Numbered from the stretch's first letter, positions 23,801-33,418 are shown. The stretch: 60,000 bases of DNA from Diphasiastrum complanatum (GCA_029204225.1 CM055102.1:12445939-12505938); one strand, 5' to 3'. The notes: a model not told the origin generated them from the sequence alone. A program made the numbers and translations.

Positions 23801-24441
23801 TTCTTATCTCACTAGGATTTACTCTTAGTGACTATGATCCTTCCATGTATCTAAAGTTTGTTGATAGCAATATTGTCATTCTTCTAATTTATGTTGATGA
23901 CATTATTCTTTGTGGAAGTTGTATCAAGCTAGTTGATGAAACCAAGCTAGCACTTGGATGTGAGTTTAAAATGCAAGATCTAGGAGAGATACATTACATC
24001 CTAGGCCTAGAAATCGATTTTTATGAAAATCATGTCTTTATATGCCAATCTAGATATGCTCACTCTATGTTGAAAAAATTCCATATGGAAAATTCTGAGA
24101 GCATAGATACTCCAATGGAGCAAATTGTAAAAGATCCTAACAAAGGTGATGAAAGATCCTTTGAGGACATCACACTTTTTAGGAGTCTTATAGGCTCCTT
24201 GATTTGGCTTACCATTACTAGGCCCGATCTTAGTTTTTGTGTGCACAAATTGAGTCAATTTATGCAAGAACATAAGATGCATCATTGGAAGATGGCCAAG
24301 AGGATTCTAAGATATGTATCTTCATCTTGTGATTATGGTCTACTCTATCCATTATTGGCTACTCGGATTCGGACTTTGCAAGTGACAAGATGGATCGAAA
24401 GTCTATTAGTGCACACACTATCTTTCTTGGAGGCAATCTAA
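20866..24441 (+). CDS. gag-pol: Copia gag-pol polyprotein, frameshifted near the end
   Basis: I start it at ATG 20866 (MSSMGSSLLEPSERL), the conserved copia gag start; an in-frame ATG at 20812 adds 18 residues of leader. Numbering from 20866, domains run gag (UBN2-type, SNYSIWKMRMES) to about 240, zinc knuckle CFYCGKKGHYATNC at 261, protease WYIDSGASSHM with Asp 321, and GAG-pre-integrase LWHRRLGHP. The integrase core has its first Asp at 518 (LIHLDVHF), FIDDYTRF and QNGVAERKN. Reverse transcriptase starts near NTWELVDPPSNKHV and has YVDD at 1009-1012. After GLLY (about 24343) the frame is wrong because of a 16-bp deletion and it ends at 24441; RNase H continues in another frame. It makes the virus-like-particle proteins and enzymes for retrotransposition; this copy would lack RNase H unless frameshifted. 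Confidence 0.95.
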   Translation: MSSMGSSLLEPSERLTTSNYSIWKMRMESILIFQDVMDIVLGLEEEPQVLQEVQKYKKKARMALHYIKMNVSNEILREIGTCTTAKEAWDCLKTIYEAKNTSRLLTLRNQIFQSSQKSDESASSYVLRVKDIHRELACIGDSINQNELVQVIRNGLRSEFDNLVQSYAIKEELPSLEALQSVLISEESRQEYKLLRMDKLSLTHNDGKALFAKDKYKERSKNQHQQSSSKDKVKSKDKDEEEDDSSNASSSKLKKKKKIKCFYCGKKGHYATNCFKKKNQLKQANITNEKEDTIASDGEGSLMVSSFSSTPFKKDGLWYIDSGASSHMCSSKDSFSSIAPYDGVKKSIYTANDFECPIEGIGNIPLKLASSKVLSLSRVFYVPKLTKNLISVGQLLDNGLDVKFNVDTCTIKKNDEILALGSRFGGIYKLDPNEYVNACNVALVNKLSMEELWHRRLGHPKYKSMLSMIKESKAIGLPKSFSKKFRPCEACAIAKSHKKPFTRSSIKSKHPLELIHLDVHFSSTTSKGGATCFVTFIDDYTRFTWIYLLASKSMVFDHFLIFKAYVEKQFSFNIKALRSDGGGEYISNKFQDFCELEGIKREFSCAYSPSQNGVAERKNRSLCECAKSMRIEESLPKDFWGEAINCANYLCNRLPHIALGGKSPYEILFLKKPKVDHLRVFGCLCFVHIPLETRKKEDPSACKGIMVGYSSTKKAYRVFILSTSQVIESRDVVFHEDQHSSFEEAEIKKSMDASSIIDFEDNHDVMGSRFEEDSPRIFSPRRSMRDRSEPKRLSYVDKGKQVDLDSTNYVFSVSNEKPRNVQEALNTKEWYDAMKQEYDALITNNTWELVDPPSNKHVIGCKWVFRIKFNHDGTINKHKARLCAKGFAQIHGLDYEETFAPVAKMVTIGILISLACFFKWKMFQLDVSNAFLNGYLEELIYMEQPQGFIKDESKVCLLFKSLYGLKQAPRSWYSRLNSFLISLGFTLSDYDPSMYLKFVDSNIVILLIYVDDIILCGSCIKLVDETKLALGCEFKMQDLGEIHYILGLEIDFYENHVFICQSRYAHSMLKKFHMENSESIDTPMEQIVKDPNKGDERSFEDITLFRSLIGSLIWLTITRPDLSFCVHKLSQFMQEHKMHHWKMAKRILRYVSSSCDYGLLYPLLATRIRTLQVTRWIESLLVHTLSFLEAI

Positions 24442-24839
24442 TATCTTGGCTTTCCAAAAAGCAAGATACTATATCTCTCTCTTCATGTGAGGCCGAGTAC
24501 AAAGCACTCACTACAACTACCAAAGAAGTGCTTTGGATCAAGAGGTTATTAATGGAACTAAAGTGCATCAAGGAGGATGATCTACCAATGATCAAGTGTG
24601 ATAACATCTCGGCCCAAGCTCTTGCCAATAATCCCATATTTCATGCAAGAAGCAAGCACATAGAAGTGGCACACCATTTTGTGAGAGAAAATCTTATTGG
24701 AGGAGAAATCTATTTGGAGCATGTCAACTCGTCCTCTTGTATTGTCGATCTACTCACCAAGCCTTTGAGCAAAAGTGCTTTCATCAAGCATAGATCTAAT
24801 CTTGGAGTTATATCAAGATCAATGCTCAAATCTTCATAG
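24347..24839 (+). pseudogene. pol: Copia RNase H, out of frame with gag-pol
   Basis: Continues the polyprotein after the deletion: GYSDSDFASDKMD, GGNLISWLSKKQDTI, SLSSCEAEYKAL, ARSKHIEVAHHFVRE and LLTKPLSK. The conserved RNase H acidic residues appear to be present. It is separated from reverse transcriptase only by the frame change at about 24345. The minus-strand relative at 18.05-18.88 kb shows what was deleted. Confidence 0.9.
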
Positions 24840-24849
24840 ATAATTTTTT

Positions 24850-24857
24850 AGGAGGAG
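24850..24857 (+). other. Polypurine tract
   Basis: AGGAGGAG directly abuts the 3' LTR at 24858 and would prime plus-strand DNA synthesis. The inverted relatives have the same purine tract (18045; 30020; 45126). Confidence 0.9.
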
Positions 24858-25594
24858 TGTTAAGAATTGAAAAAGATTATCTATGTTAGATATAGGGGTC
24901 TTATGTTTTTTACATCAAGCATCTAGGTGTAGGATGTTGATAGGAATAAATTTGGCATAGATGGCAAATTATGCATTTCCACTTGTAATGCCACTATTGA
25001 GCCAAAAAAGAGTAAGAGGCTAAACACTTGCTAATTAGATTGTAGACAAGTGTAAAGTTTTTGTTTGATGAATTCCAAGAGGTCCAATAGGATATAGAGG
25101 TGGAACCTTGTGAGGTCCAATAGGAAATTGAGGTGTGCTTGAATATAGTCCAATAGAATTAAGAGGTGCATAGATCAATGATCCAATAGGATCAAGAGGT
25201 GACAAAATGTGGTCCAATCATAGTTGAGCATAGTGGTAGCTCGTGGACCTACTAGTATCATTGTACTCCTCATTTTGAAGTCAATTGATTTGGTGATTTC
25301 ATGGATTTTGTGAGTTATTGGATTTCTAGCTTTCTCTCTCTACCCGAGAGCTCTTGATGTATTTTCTCTCTCTACCCGAGGAGAGCAGCTTGTTTTTACT
25401 TAGATTAATTTTTGAATACTTCCCACACGTGTGAGTGAGAGTTGGAAGTGATTGAATGCATGTAGTAGTGTGTTTTTGCCATTGGATTCAAGATTGATTT
25501 TGAATCTCAATCTAGTCTTGATCTTGGTGTATCTACACACCTTAGGAGATCACAAGTACATGTAGTGGACAGTCCACACGTGTGAAATTCAACA
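24858..25594 (+). repeat. 3' LTR of copia element
   Basis: 737 bp, begins TGTTAAGAATTG and ends AAATTCAACA. About eight substitutions relative to the 5' LTR and no length change. Followed by GTTTC (25595-25599), the second target-site copy. Confidence 0.97.
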
Positions 25595-26661
25595 GTTTCT
25601 TGATCTTTGGAATTTCAAAATGCTCTAGATTAGTTCCTATTTCTTGTTTCTAGTTGTGGATTAAATTACCTATTTTGGTGGATTAACATAGGATTCAAGC
25701 CTCCAAGATATTTGTATCTAATAATAGGTCTTGCATATCCATTAGATTTTAGTTTCTTGAGTTTCTTGGAAAATTCAAGAATCAAGAAAATGGAGCTTCC
25801 ATTAGAGGAGTTCTAAATTCCAAAAGGACCCTTTGTGAAGATTCTTTTTATATTTTCTCTCAAATTTTTCTTACACGTGGACCAATCAAAACACTCAAAT
25901 TTGAAATCTACGTAACGTAACTTTTTGAGTCCACATTTTGATTCCACACTAAAAATGGCATAACTTTTTAGTGGTAAGTCCAAATTTAGCAAAATTTGGT
26001 GCATTGGAAAGCACTCAACAGGAGCTTTCCATTGATTTGTTATATGAAATAATTCTAAGCTATGATTAAAAAGTTATGTCAAGTCAAAAGTATAAGTGTC
26101 ATAATATTTTAATAATATAAAAGACATCTTGCACGAATCTTAAAGGGTCTTTTTGAAGCTCAAAACTCCCCTAATGTTGGTTCTTGAATGCTTATAGAAG
26201 TCAGTATTCTTGTTTTGATGTGGAATAAGACATGCTAGAGTAATATTTTGATCTTGCAAGTAGATTAGTTCTAGTTTTGCAAGGATCTGTCTAGCAATTT
26301 TCTTTTTGTTGCTATAGAATGTCCAATCGAGTTTTGAGAAGATTGGTTTTGGGCATTCTTGCTGTGCTTGCATGGTAGAATGATTGCAAGTGATTTCAAG
26401 AGTTTAAGAGTGTTCAAAATAATCAAGAACACGCCTAGCTAACAACCAAAACAGAAGTAGCATAAGTTGTATGCAGAGAAGACGATAAATAACCAGCAGA
26501 CAAATAGCGAATCTGCCTACATTTGGTGCACGTTGCTGCTTGAACTCTACACCTCATAAATTGATACTTGCTGCAATAGTCTTCTTGAACAAGCATTCTC
26601 CTTGAGTCTGTTTTTCCATCAAAAATCCAAAACAACTCAAATTTTGACATTTTCTTGAAAA
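25595..26661. repeat. R repeat family, copy B, right part
   Basis: Resumes R at GTTTCTTGATCTTTGG. It carries a 377-bp insertion (25800-26176) absent from A and C. It lacks about 85 bp that A has between TTCAAAAT and AATCAAGAACACG (join at about 26420), with microhomology at the join. It ends at the TTGAAAAG boundary, where the ParB-like gene copy B begins on the minus strand. Confidence 0.85.
25800..26176. mobile_element. MITE-like element with ~35-bp terminal inverted repeats
   Basis: Left end CATTAGAGGAGTT ... CAAAAGGACCCTTT; right end is the inverted counterpart AAAGGGTCTTTTTG ... AACTCCCCTAATG. The uninterrupted site GGAGCTTCTTGGTTCTTG is present in R copies A (about 15050) and C (about 8780), so the insertion boundaries are precise. 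No target duplication is visible at those boundaries. It has no coding capacity and AT-rich internal sequence. Confidence 0.85.
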
Positions 26662-28582
26662 GTGTGACATTGTTCATACATGATTGTCTTATAAAAAATT
26701 GTAGCTTTTGGTTTTTCTTCCAATAATTTAGCATTGGCCATAGAGTCCTCATCAACACAATCTTTGACTTCTTGGTAGATAATGGATGGCATTTGATTGC
26801 CACCAACTCCTATTAGAACATTCCAAACTTTCTTTTCTTCCATCTTGGATATGAATGCCATCACAACACAAAGATTGCGGCTAAGAATATACTTTTTGGT
26901 TTGAATGTTTCTCTTGGTATATGATCCATATTGTATAGAAAATGAACCTACTATGTGTTTCAAGGTATTCTCTAAATGGTACAATGAAGGACCATATGGA
27001 ACAAATGCAATAAGCACATATGAATCACCTGAGCAATACAATCCACTAGCCTTTTAAATGACTCTGTTGTCCATTCGACATCTTTCCCTTGTGAAGTTGT
27101 GTCTAAGATAACCAAGATGATGTCGTTGCTATTACCACAAGCTGCTACCACTTCAGTAAAACATGATAGCATATGTCCAGCATTACATATTTTCCATGCT
27201 TTTTCAAGAGTGCATTGTTGTATTCCAGACACCCTTTTCATCCACTAAATACTACAATTGTACATTTTTTTCTATGTACCTTCTTGTATTCCATACTTTC
27301 TCTCTACTTCGTCATATACTAACTTGTTGTTGCCTGAAAGATTTCCCAAAAAATCACATATGGCACTTTTCAAAATCCTATTATACTTGTAGTTGAGAGC
27401 AACATCCTCCATGTCCTCGTGGTCTTTTAGAGTTTTTGTCTTCTTCAAAAGAATTTTACCTCGAAGGATTTGATCTTGTATCTTGTATATTTCAACTTCT
27501 GTCAAACCTTGAATACAATGAAACAATATTGCACTGAGCGGTGCAGTTCCGTTGGCTTGTATTTTTCACTATCTTTTTCAAAATGCAAAGAACACAAATT
27601 TCCAGTAGTGCCAACAAGTTGTCCAGCAACATAGTTTTCCATAATTGTAATCCATCTATCGAACAAAGATCTTTCACAAAGGATCATATGCATATCATGC
27701 TTAGTGCTCATGTTTTCCATTGTTACTTTGACTATATCAATGAATTCCTACACAAAACATCAAATAAAAGGATTAATTTACATAGTAACTAGTATTAAAT
27801 GACATAAGATAATGACCTCAAAATCAAATATAAAAATATGGACATACCGTCCACTTTGTATCCACTATAGAGCGTCCTCCACTTGGCTTTGTTGGATAGC
27901 CGTAATTCTCCCATTGTTGACGAGCTTGAGTAAGTGCATCTTGATATGGCGATTTTTTCAACACTGCTTGATGTAGTTCATTTTGCGTCCTTGAAAGTCT
28001 AACAAACCTAATAGCATCTTGAGCACATAATAATCTAGATGTCCTATGACCAAAAATTCTCAAAAAATATGATGGACAATGAGGTACTTCCAATAGCTTC
28101 CTTGCAGTCATAATTGAATGTTGTCCAGAGATTATGTAATATCTATATGATAACAACATCTCTTCTCTGATTTCATCTTTGCAAAGCATTCTTCTTGTTT
28201 TAACATCATATGGAACAAGATCAACAATCATGTCAACCGAATGTGGCTTTTTTTCAGACGTGATCATTAGTTGATGAAGGTGGTGCTTATTTAAAGGCCT
28301 ATAAACAATGTGAACATCAGTTGGATCACATATAGAAACTGGAATTTGGAATGTCTTTTCCATACAAAAAGGATGCATGTCTTTAAACTGATCCCACCAC
28401 ACTTGACCTTCGCTACCACTCAAGATTCGACTTGTACTTGAAACACCAAAGTCTTTGTTTGGGACTTCTTGTGCTCTTACTAAAATTGATGTTGAAGTAG
28501 GTATCAAAATCAATGCACTAGAAAATCCCATTTCAGCTTGTCTTTTTGATGTATTCTCCACATTTTCTTCTTTGGCATTCAT
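26637..28582 (-). pseudogene. ParB/sulfiredoxin-like protein gene, copy B, decayed
   Basis: The best-preserved copy. Exon 1 runs from the ATG at 28582 to about 27848 (about 245 residues). It has a Ser-rich N-terminus, then VWWDQF (61), the strand-turn CDPTDVHIVYRPLN (85-98), DLVPYDVKTRRM, and YYIISGQHSIMTARKLL with GQHS at 153-156. This matches the ParB/Srx fold order of an R-P/N-x pair followed by a (D/S)G-(H/Q)-(R/H) box, and ends QARQQWENYGYP. The donor G|GTATG is intact and the acceptor GTGTAG|GAATTC lies at 27748. Downstream exons (STKHDMHMILCERSLFDRW; LVYDEVERKYGIQ; NDIILVILDTTSQ; SGDSYVLIAFVPYG) have frame changes at about 27526 and 27040 shared with copy A. The NDIILVILD...SYVLIAFVPYG part loosely resembles a methyltransferase core, but its usual catalytic DPPY is absent. 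The activity is unknown and the gene is probably dead. Confidence 0.6.
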
Positions 28583-29159
28583 AGATTTTTTTATTTCTTT
28601 TTGAAGGATACCTAATTAGCACATGTGGCTACATTATCTATGTGACCAAAATTGGTCAAGCTAGAATTGTGAAATTTCAACAGTTGGTACCTGTTGTGAA
28701 TCATCTTAGGGGTGAATACAAATAGTATATTTTTTGTTGTACAAACTGGTGGAAAGTACCACAAGGTTGAATATGAACAATGTACAGTTTATTTGCCATT
28801 CTATGTTCTTTTGTTGAAGGTTTCCATCAAACTAGTTGGTATAATGATTGATAATCTCTAGATCATGGCAAAGTGGCAATAGAGGCTCATTCATGGTGTC
28901 TTTTGGCACATAAACTTCACATGAGGTGGAATATGGAGAATACATGCATGCACTCATTTATAACTTTCACATATTACATGTGTGCTACTTTTTTTAAAGA
29001 GACATCAAAGGTGAAAGCATGGAAGGGTCCCTTGGGGTCAAAGGCTAAAAGATGGCGGGTGGCTAGTAGGCGGTGGGGATGGGATCCCACGTGCGGCTTG
29101 CAGGTGTGCACAATGCACCACATCGTCTACTAGACTGCTCTCCGCTGCCGACAAACTCT
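28583..29159. other. Intergenic stretch, no gene supported
   Basis: Upstream of the ParB-like gene copy B, so it would hold its promoter, but no clear TATA box was picked out. A locally GC-rich segment occurs at 29030-29110 (GGCGGGTGGCTAGTAGGCGG). The plus-strand frame there has no recognisable content. Confidence 0.4.
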
Positions 29160-29729
29160 AACATCCTCTTGATAGAAGCCTAGACTCCTCATTCACCAAG
29201 ATTTCTTGCAAGTCTTCCATACTTGGCAATGTCTTTTGAAAAGAAAAAATTTACACAAGATTAGGATGATCATCCAACAAGCCATTAAGAACTACTTGAA
29301 CAAGTTATAAGGATCCTTAATGCTTTCATCAATACATGGTAACTCATTATTGAATTATTTAACCCTCACTTTCATCCATCTTTTGCAAAATTTGAAAGAT
29401 TTTCCTCCTAAGGGTCATAACCCTTGATGTGGGCTGGACTCATAAACCTTCTTTAAAGCTTCCCAAGCCTCACTAGATGAAGTACACTTACCAACTTCCT
29501 TGAGAAGTTCATTTGTCACATTCATTTTGATCACCTGAAGGGCTTTCTTTTGCCTCCTATCATACCTAAATTGTTCTTGAGGTGCCAAATGTCTCTCATC
29601 CATACCTGCAACAATATCCATCAACTCATTCATCTCAAGGAGAGACTCCATTCTCACCTTCCAAGATGAATAGTTGCTTGAGGTAAGCCTATCATTGCTC
29701 TCCAACATGAAGCCTCCATTTGTAGCCAT
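29160..29729 (-). pseudogene. gag: Copia gag fragment (UBN2-type)
   Basis: Reads from an ATG at 29729: ESNDRLTSSNYSSWKVRMES, LMDIVAGMDERHLAPQEQF, VIKMNVTNELLKEVGKC and SEAWEALKKVY. It then breaks with stops, and a degraded ELPCIDESIKDP piece is still visible to about 29300. The sequence at 29730-29957 looks like its 5' leader. It is a different copia subfamily from the element at 20 kb. No pol follows. Confidence 0.75.
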
Positions 29730-30220
29730 GTTGAAATGATATGATCTTCTCTTTCAACCTATACCAATGCACTTAGCACTCTCTTGAAAGTCAACAAATG
29801 AATCCAAGAAGAAAATTTCAAAGATATGGAACCTCTCAAATCTCTTTGTTGCACAAAACTAGCCAATTCAACACATGGAATTGATGACACTTGATCAACA
29901 CATGATCAACCTACAATATCATGAACTTTTGCACTCTCCTAAGATTGAAACACACAATATGTTCTCACAAATATAAAAAACATGAAATTGCCAAGCTAGA
30001 TTTTTGCCAATTTTTCACACTCCTCAAAAAGATAGCTTGGAAAGGTTCTAGATCATTTGAGAAGTTTGTGAAACTTTTTGAGTGGATCCTTTTCTATGTA
30101 TACGAAGTAGAAAACCAGCAAAAGGATCCATCATAGCAGCACCTCACCAAATCCATGATAAGATCTCTTTGGTAGAAATCTCTTGCCAATATCTTTGAAG
30201 AGTACTCCACCAATATGCCA

Positions 30221-30910
30221 CTATGACCATGTGCTTTCTTCATGCTTGATGATGGCATTTGATTTGAAGCTCCACTTGCATGATGGCTGCACCATAAATA
30301 GAGAAAGTCGAGGCTTCCAAGCCTCATGAATATCATAGAGATCAAGATCATAAGATGAGCAAAAGTGTAGATCTTCAAGATTAAGCATACTAGCTTGACT
30401 AGTCCACATGCTATGAACTTTAGCCATGATGAATCTAATATTGAGATCAAATACAATCTTGATCTTCTTGAGGCTAAATACTTTCTCAAGGATGTAGTTG
30501 TCCTCTTTGGATATTTCACCTAATCTCAAAAGAAGTTTACAAAATGCCTCAAAGCATGTAAAAACATGATTTTTCAAACTATGAGTATCAAACTCAATCT
30601 TGCTCTTACAAAGTTTAAGAGTATGATTTTGATAGCACAATATCTTGCTTTCAAAGAACTTTGGATACATATCTAAGCCTTTCATGAAAAGAAATATGTC
30701 CATATAATAATCATCATACAAAACTAGTATTGCCTCTCTTGAACTTTGTGATGTAAAACTCTCAATAAAACAAGATAGTGCATCAAGCAATGGAAGAGAA
30801 GCATAAGTGAGAATGTTAAAGTGAATACCACCTGAAAATTGCCTCTCTTTACCATAAAAGATGAGCCATAAGGACTTGGCTATCCATCTTGAAAATTCCC
30901 TTGAAGTCAT
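30221..30910 (-). CDS. Unrecognised 229-residue ORF inside copia-like element
   Basis: Begins ATG at 30910 (MTSREFSRWIAKSLWLIFYG), 16 codons after the remnant of the integrase-RT linker (IEDYQDVKGSRFK). It contains blocks LPLLDALSCFIESFTSQSS, LFMKGLDMYPKFFESKILC and HVFTCFEAFCKLLLRLGEIS. It is leucine-, phenylalanine- and cysteine-rich and has no copia RT or RNase H motifs. The frame is open for 690 bp in otherwise stop-rich surroundings, which suggests a captured gene fragment or an element-specific extra protein. No domain recognised; no signal peptide or clear transmembrane helix. Confidence 0.4.
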   Translation of the reverse strand: MTSREFSRWIAKSLWLIFYGKERQFSGGIHFNILTYASLPLLDALSCFIESFTSQSSREAILVLYDDYYMDIFLFMKGLDMYPKFFESKILCYQNHTLKLCKSKIEFDTHSLKNHVFTCFEAFCKLLLRLGEISKEDNYILEKVFSLKKIKIVFDLNIRFIMAKVHSMWTSQASMLNLEDLHFCSSYDLDLYDIHEAWKPRLSLFMVQPSCKWSFKSNAIIKHEESTWS

Positions 30911-30925
30911 ATGTTGAGGAGGCTC

Positions 30926-31345
30926 CTATTTAAACCTCGACCCCTTCACATCTTGATAGTCTTCAATAGATATGATTTGAGATGCATCTTGAGATGCCTT
31001 GAGATTGGCCCCTTCCAAGGTTGAATGTAGATCTTCATAAAATATGACTTCTTTGCTCTCAATAACTTTTGAGATAGAGAGTATAATGGCTTTATAGGCC
31101 TCCTTGGTGGATAAGCATCCAACCATGATCCATGAGCTTGGATCATCCATCCTCCTTGTTTCCAAGGGAATATATGCAAAGCAAGAACCTTCAAAGACAC
31201 TAAGGTAATCATCCTTAGGATTCTTGAATGATATTTCATATGGTGTATTTCTTCCAAGATCTTCAATACTCCTCAAAGCTTTGATTTTCAATGGGAACTC
31301 CATCTCAACATATGCTTTGAATAATAGGAAATAATCATGCACCAT
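30926..31345 (-). pseudogene. pol: Copia integrase fragment, internally deleted
   Basis: Reads VHDYFLLFKAYVEMEFPLK, then IKALRS joined directly to DLGRNTPYEISF. The QNGVAERKN part of the catalytic core has therefore been deleted. It continues FAYIPLETRRMDD and SKVIESKEVIFYEDLHS, colinear with the intact element up to the integrase-RT linker. Confidence 0.85.
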
Positions 31346-32687
31346 AAACCTTGAAGAAAGAAGAAATGTGCATCTTGTGTGATCATCCTCCTTTGAATAC
31401 TTGGATACATAAGCAACATCAAGAGATTTTGCACTCTCCCTGTATTCAATTTGTAGATGCCTTCATGTCTAGATCCACATGCAAGGATCTCACCATCCTT
31501 TTTTATCACACAATTGTCAATATGGAAATTGACATCAAGACCACCATCAAGTAACTTGCCAACACTTCTAAAATTCTTTGTAATCTTGGGAACAAAAAGA
31601 ACCTCTTGAAGAGATAGAACTTTTGATGATGCAAGCTTCAAGGGAATAGTCCCTACTCCTTGGACTTCTTGACTCCTCCATAAGGCATAATACTTGAAAA
31701 TGAATCCTTGGAGCTACACATATGTGAAGATGCTCCACTATCAATATACCAAGAGTCATCCATCTTGAAGGTGGAAGAGGAGAATTTTGATGCCATAAGT
31801 GAGCATTCTCCATCACTTGCAATAAAGTCTTCTTTCTCATGAGAGATGTTGGCTTGCTTGAATTGATTCTTCTTCTTGAAGCAATTGGTGGCATAGTGGC
31901 CTTTCTTGCCACAAAAGAATCACTTAACATCTTTCGACTTATTCTTTGAAGTATAATATTGAGAGGAATCATCATCCTCTTCATCTTGGTCTTTTTCTTT
32001 GTCCTTAGAGAAGTGTTGGTGTTGCTTTTTGCTCCTCTCCTTGTGCTTGGCAAATGAAACTTTGTCTTCACCATTATGATTGAGTGATAACTTCTCCATC
32101 CTTAGTAGCTTGTTCTCTTGTCTTGATTCTTCAGCCATAAGAACACTTTGCAATGCCTCCAAGCTTGGTAGCTCTTTCTTGATAGCATAGTGTTGGACAA
32201 GATCATCATAACCATCTTTCAAGCCATTGAGTATGACTTGAACTAGCTCACTTTCATTGATAGGATCTCCAATACATGCAAGCTCTCTTTGGATGTCTTT
32301 GACTCTCAATACATAATTGGTTGCACTTTCATCACTCCTTTGATAGATTTTGAATATTTGATTTCTTAGAGTGAGAAGTCTTGAGGTATTCTTGGCTTCA
32401 TAGATTGCTTTAACAGTGTCCCAAGCATCCTTGGCCAATGTGCAGGCACCAATCTACCTCAAAATCTCATTGGAGACATCCATTTTGATACAGTGGAGAG
32501 CCATCCTAGCCCTCTTCTTGTACTTTTGAGCTTCTTAAAGGATTTGAGGCTCCTCCTCAATCCCAAGCACAATATCCATCATATATTGGAGTGTTAGAAT
32601 GGACTCCATTTTCAACTTCCAAATAGAATAATTGGAAGTAGATAACCTTTCACTAGGCTCCAAAAGATAGGAACCCATCGATGCCAT
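31346..32687 (-). pseudogene. gag: Copia gag-protease region, broken
   Basis: Starts at ATG 32687 (equivalent to MSSMGSS of the intact element) and reads SNYSIWKLKMES, a stop, KDAWDTVKAIYEAKNTSRLL, RDSEL-type blocks, a stop at 31920, the zinc knuckle FCGKKGHYATNC (first Cys lost), the protease WYIDSGASSHM near 31740, and SLQEVLFVPKITKNFRSVG. Several nonsense and frameshift changes. Same family as the 20.9-24.4 kb element but an older copy. Confidence 0.85.
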
Positions 32688-33405
32688 GAAATAGTAAAGG
32701 CTCCTTGTGAATTGGACAAAAAAGTATTGCTCTCTCTCTTACTATAGGACTCAAAAAGGGTGTGTACCAATTCCTATCCAAGATCTTGCAACAGAGTGAG
32801 ATGTGCTCCTCACTAGCTTTCCAATCTCTACCAAACAAGATCAAAATCTCTTCAAATGATTGAGTATGGGCAAAGTTAGGACCAAACACACTTAGCACGT
32901 GTGAAGTACACTTATAAACCAAATTTGACTCTAATACAATAATTTTGTATGAAATAAATTGGCAAAGATCTCAAAACAATGCCTAGATCTCAAGTAGGTA
33001 GTATTGGCAAGCATAGAAGTGTGATTTTTGGCCAAACAAGCATATGAGAGTCATAAATAAAAGTGTCCAACCAGGTTGGGTGCCCTACCCACCTTGATTC
33101 AATTGACTATAACTTTTAATTGGGAGATCCAATCACTATGAAATCAATTGCTACACAAACTAGACTCAGATAGCTTTCAAACTAGCTATCAAGCATCGGA
33201 TTTGGCTCACACATGGAAGAGAACTATAACACTTAATTTTGTTGTCCTTCACATGCGTCTGAGCAGGAAAATCTATACAATATAAAAAATGTTTCAATTC
33301 TTATGGTAATGAACCATTTTGATCAAAAAATGCTACTACTCTCTAGATCTAGATTTCAAGAAATTTTTGAAACTTTGGATGAAACAAGCATCAAAAGCTT
33401 AGGTA

Positions 33406-33418
33406 GGCTCTGATACCA
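33406..33418 (-). other. Primer binding site of minus-strand copia-like element
   Basis: GGCTCTGATACCA is the exact reverse complement of TGGTATCAGAGCC and abuts the LTR at 33419. Confidence 0.9.

Larger units (their letters stand above)
19372..25594 (+). mobile_element. Complete Ty1/copia LTR retrotransposon, 6,223 bp
   Basis: Two 737-bp LTRs in direct orientation, a tRNA primer site directly after the 5' LTR, one long gag-pol frame, a polypurine tract directly before the 3' LTR, and a perfect 5-bp target duplication. By eye the LTRs differ at about eight positions, roughly 99% identity, so the insertion is fairly recent relative to other elements in the window. It is probably not autonomous now because RNase H is frameshifted by a 16-bp deletion. 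It sits inside R copy B. Confidence 0.98.
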
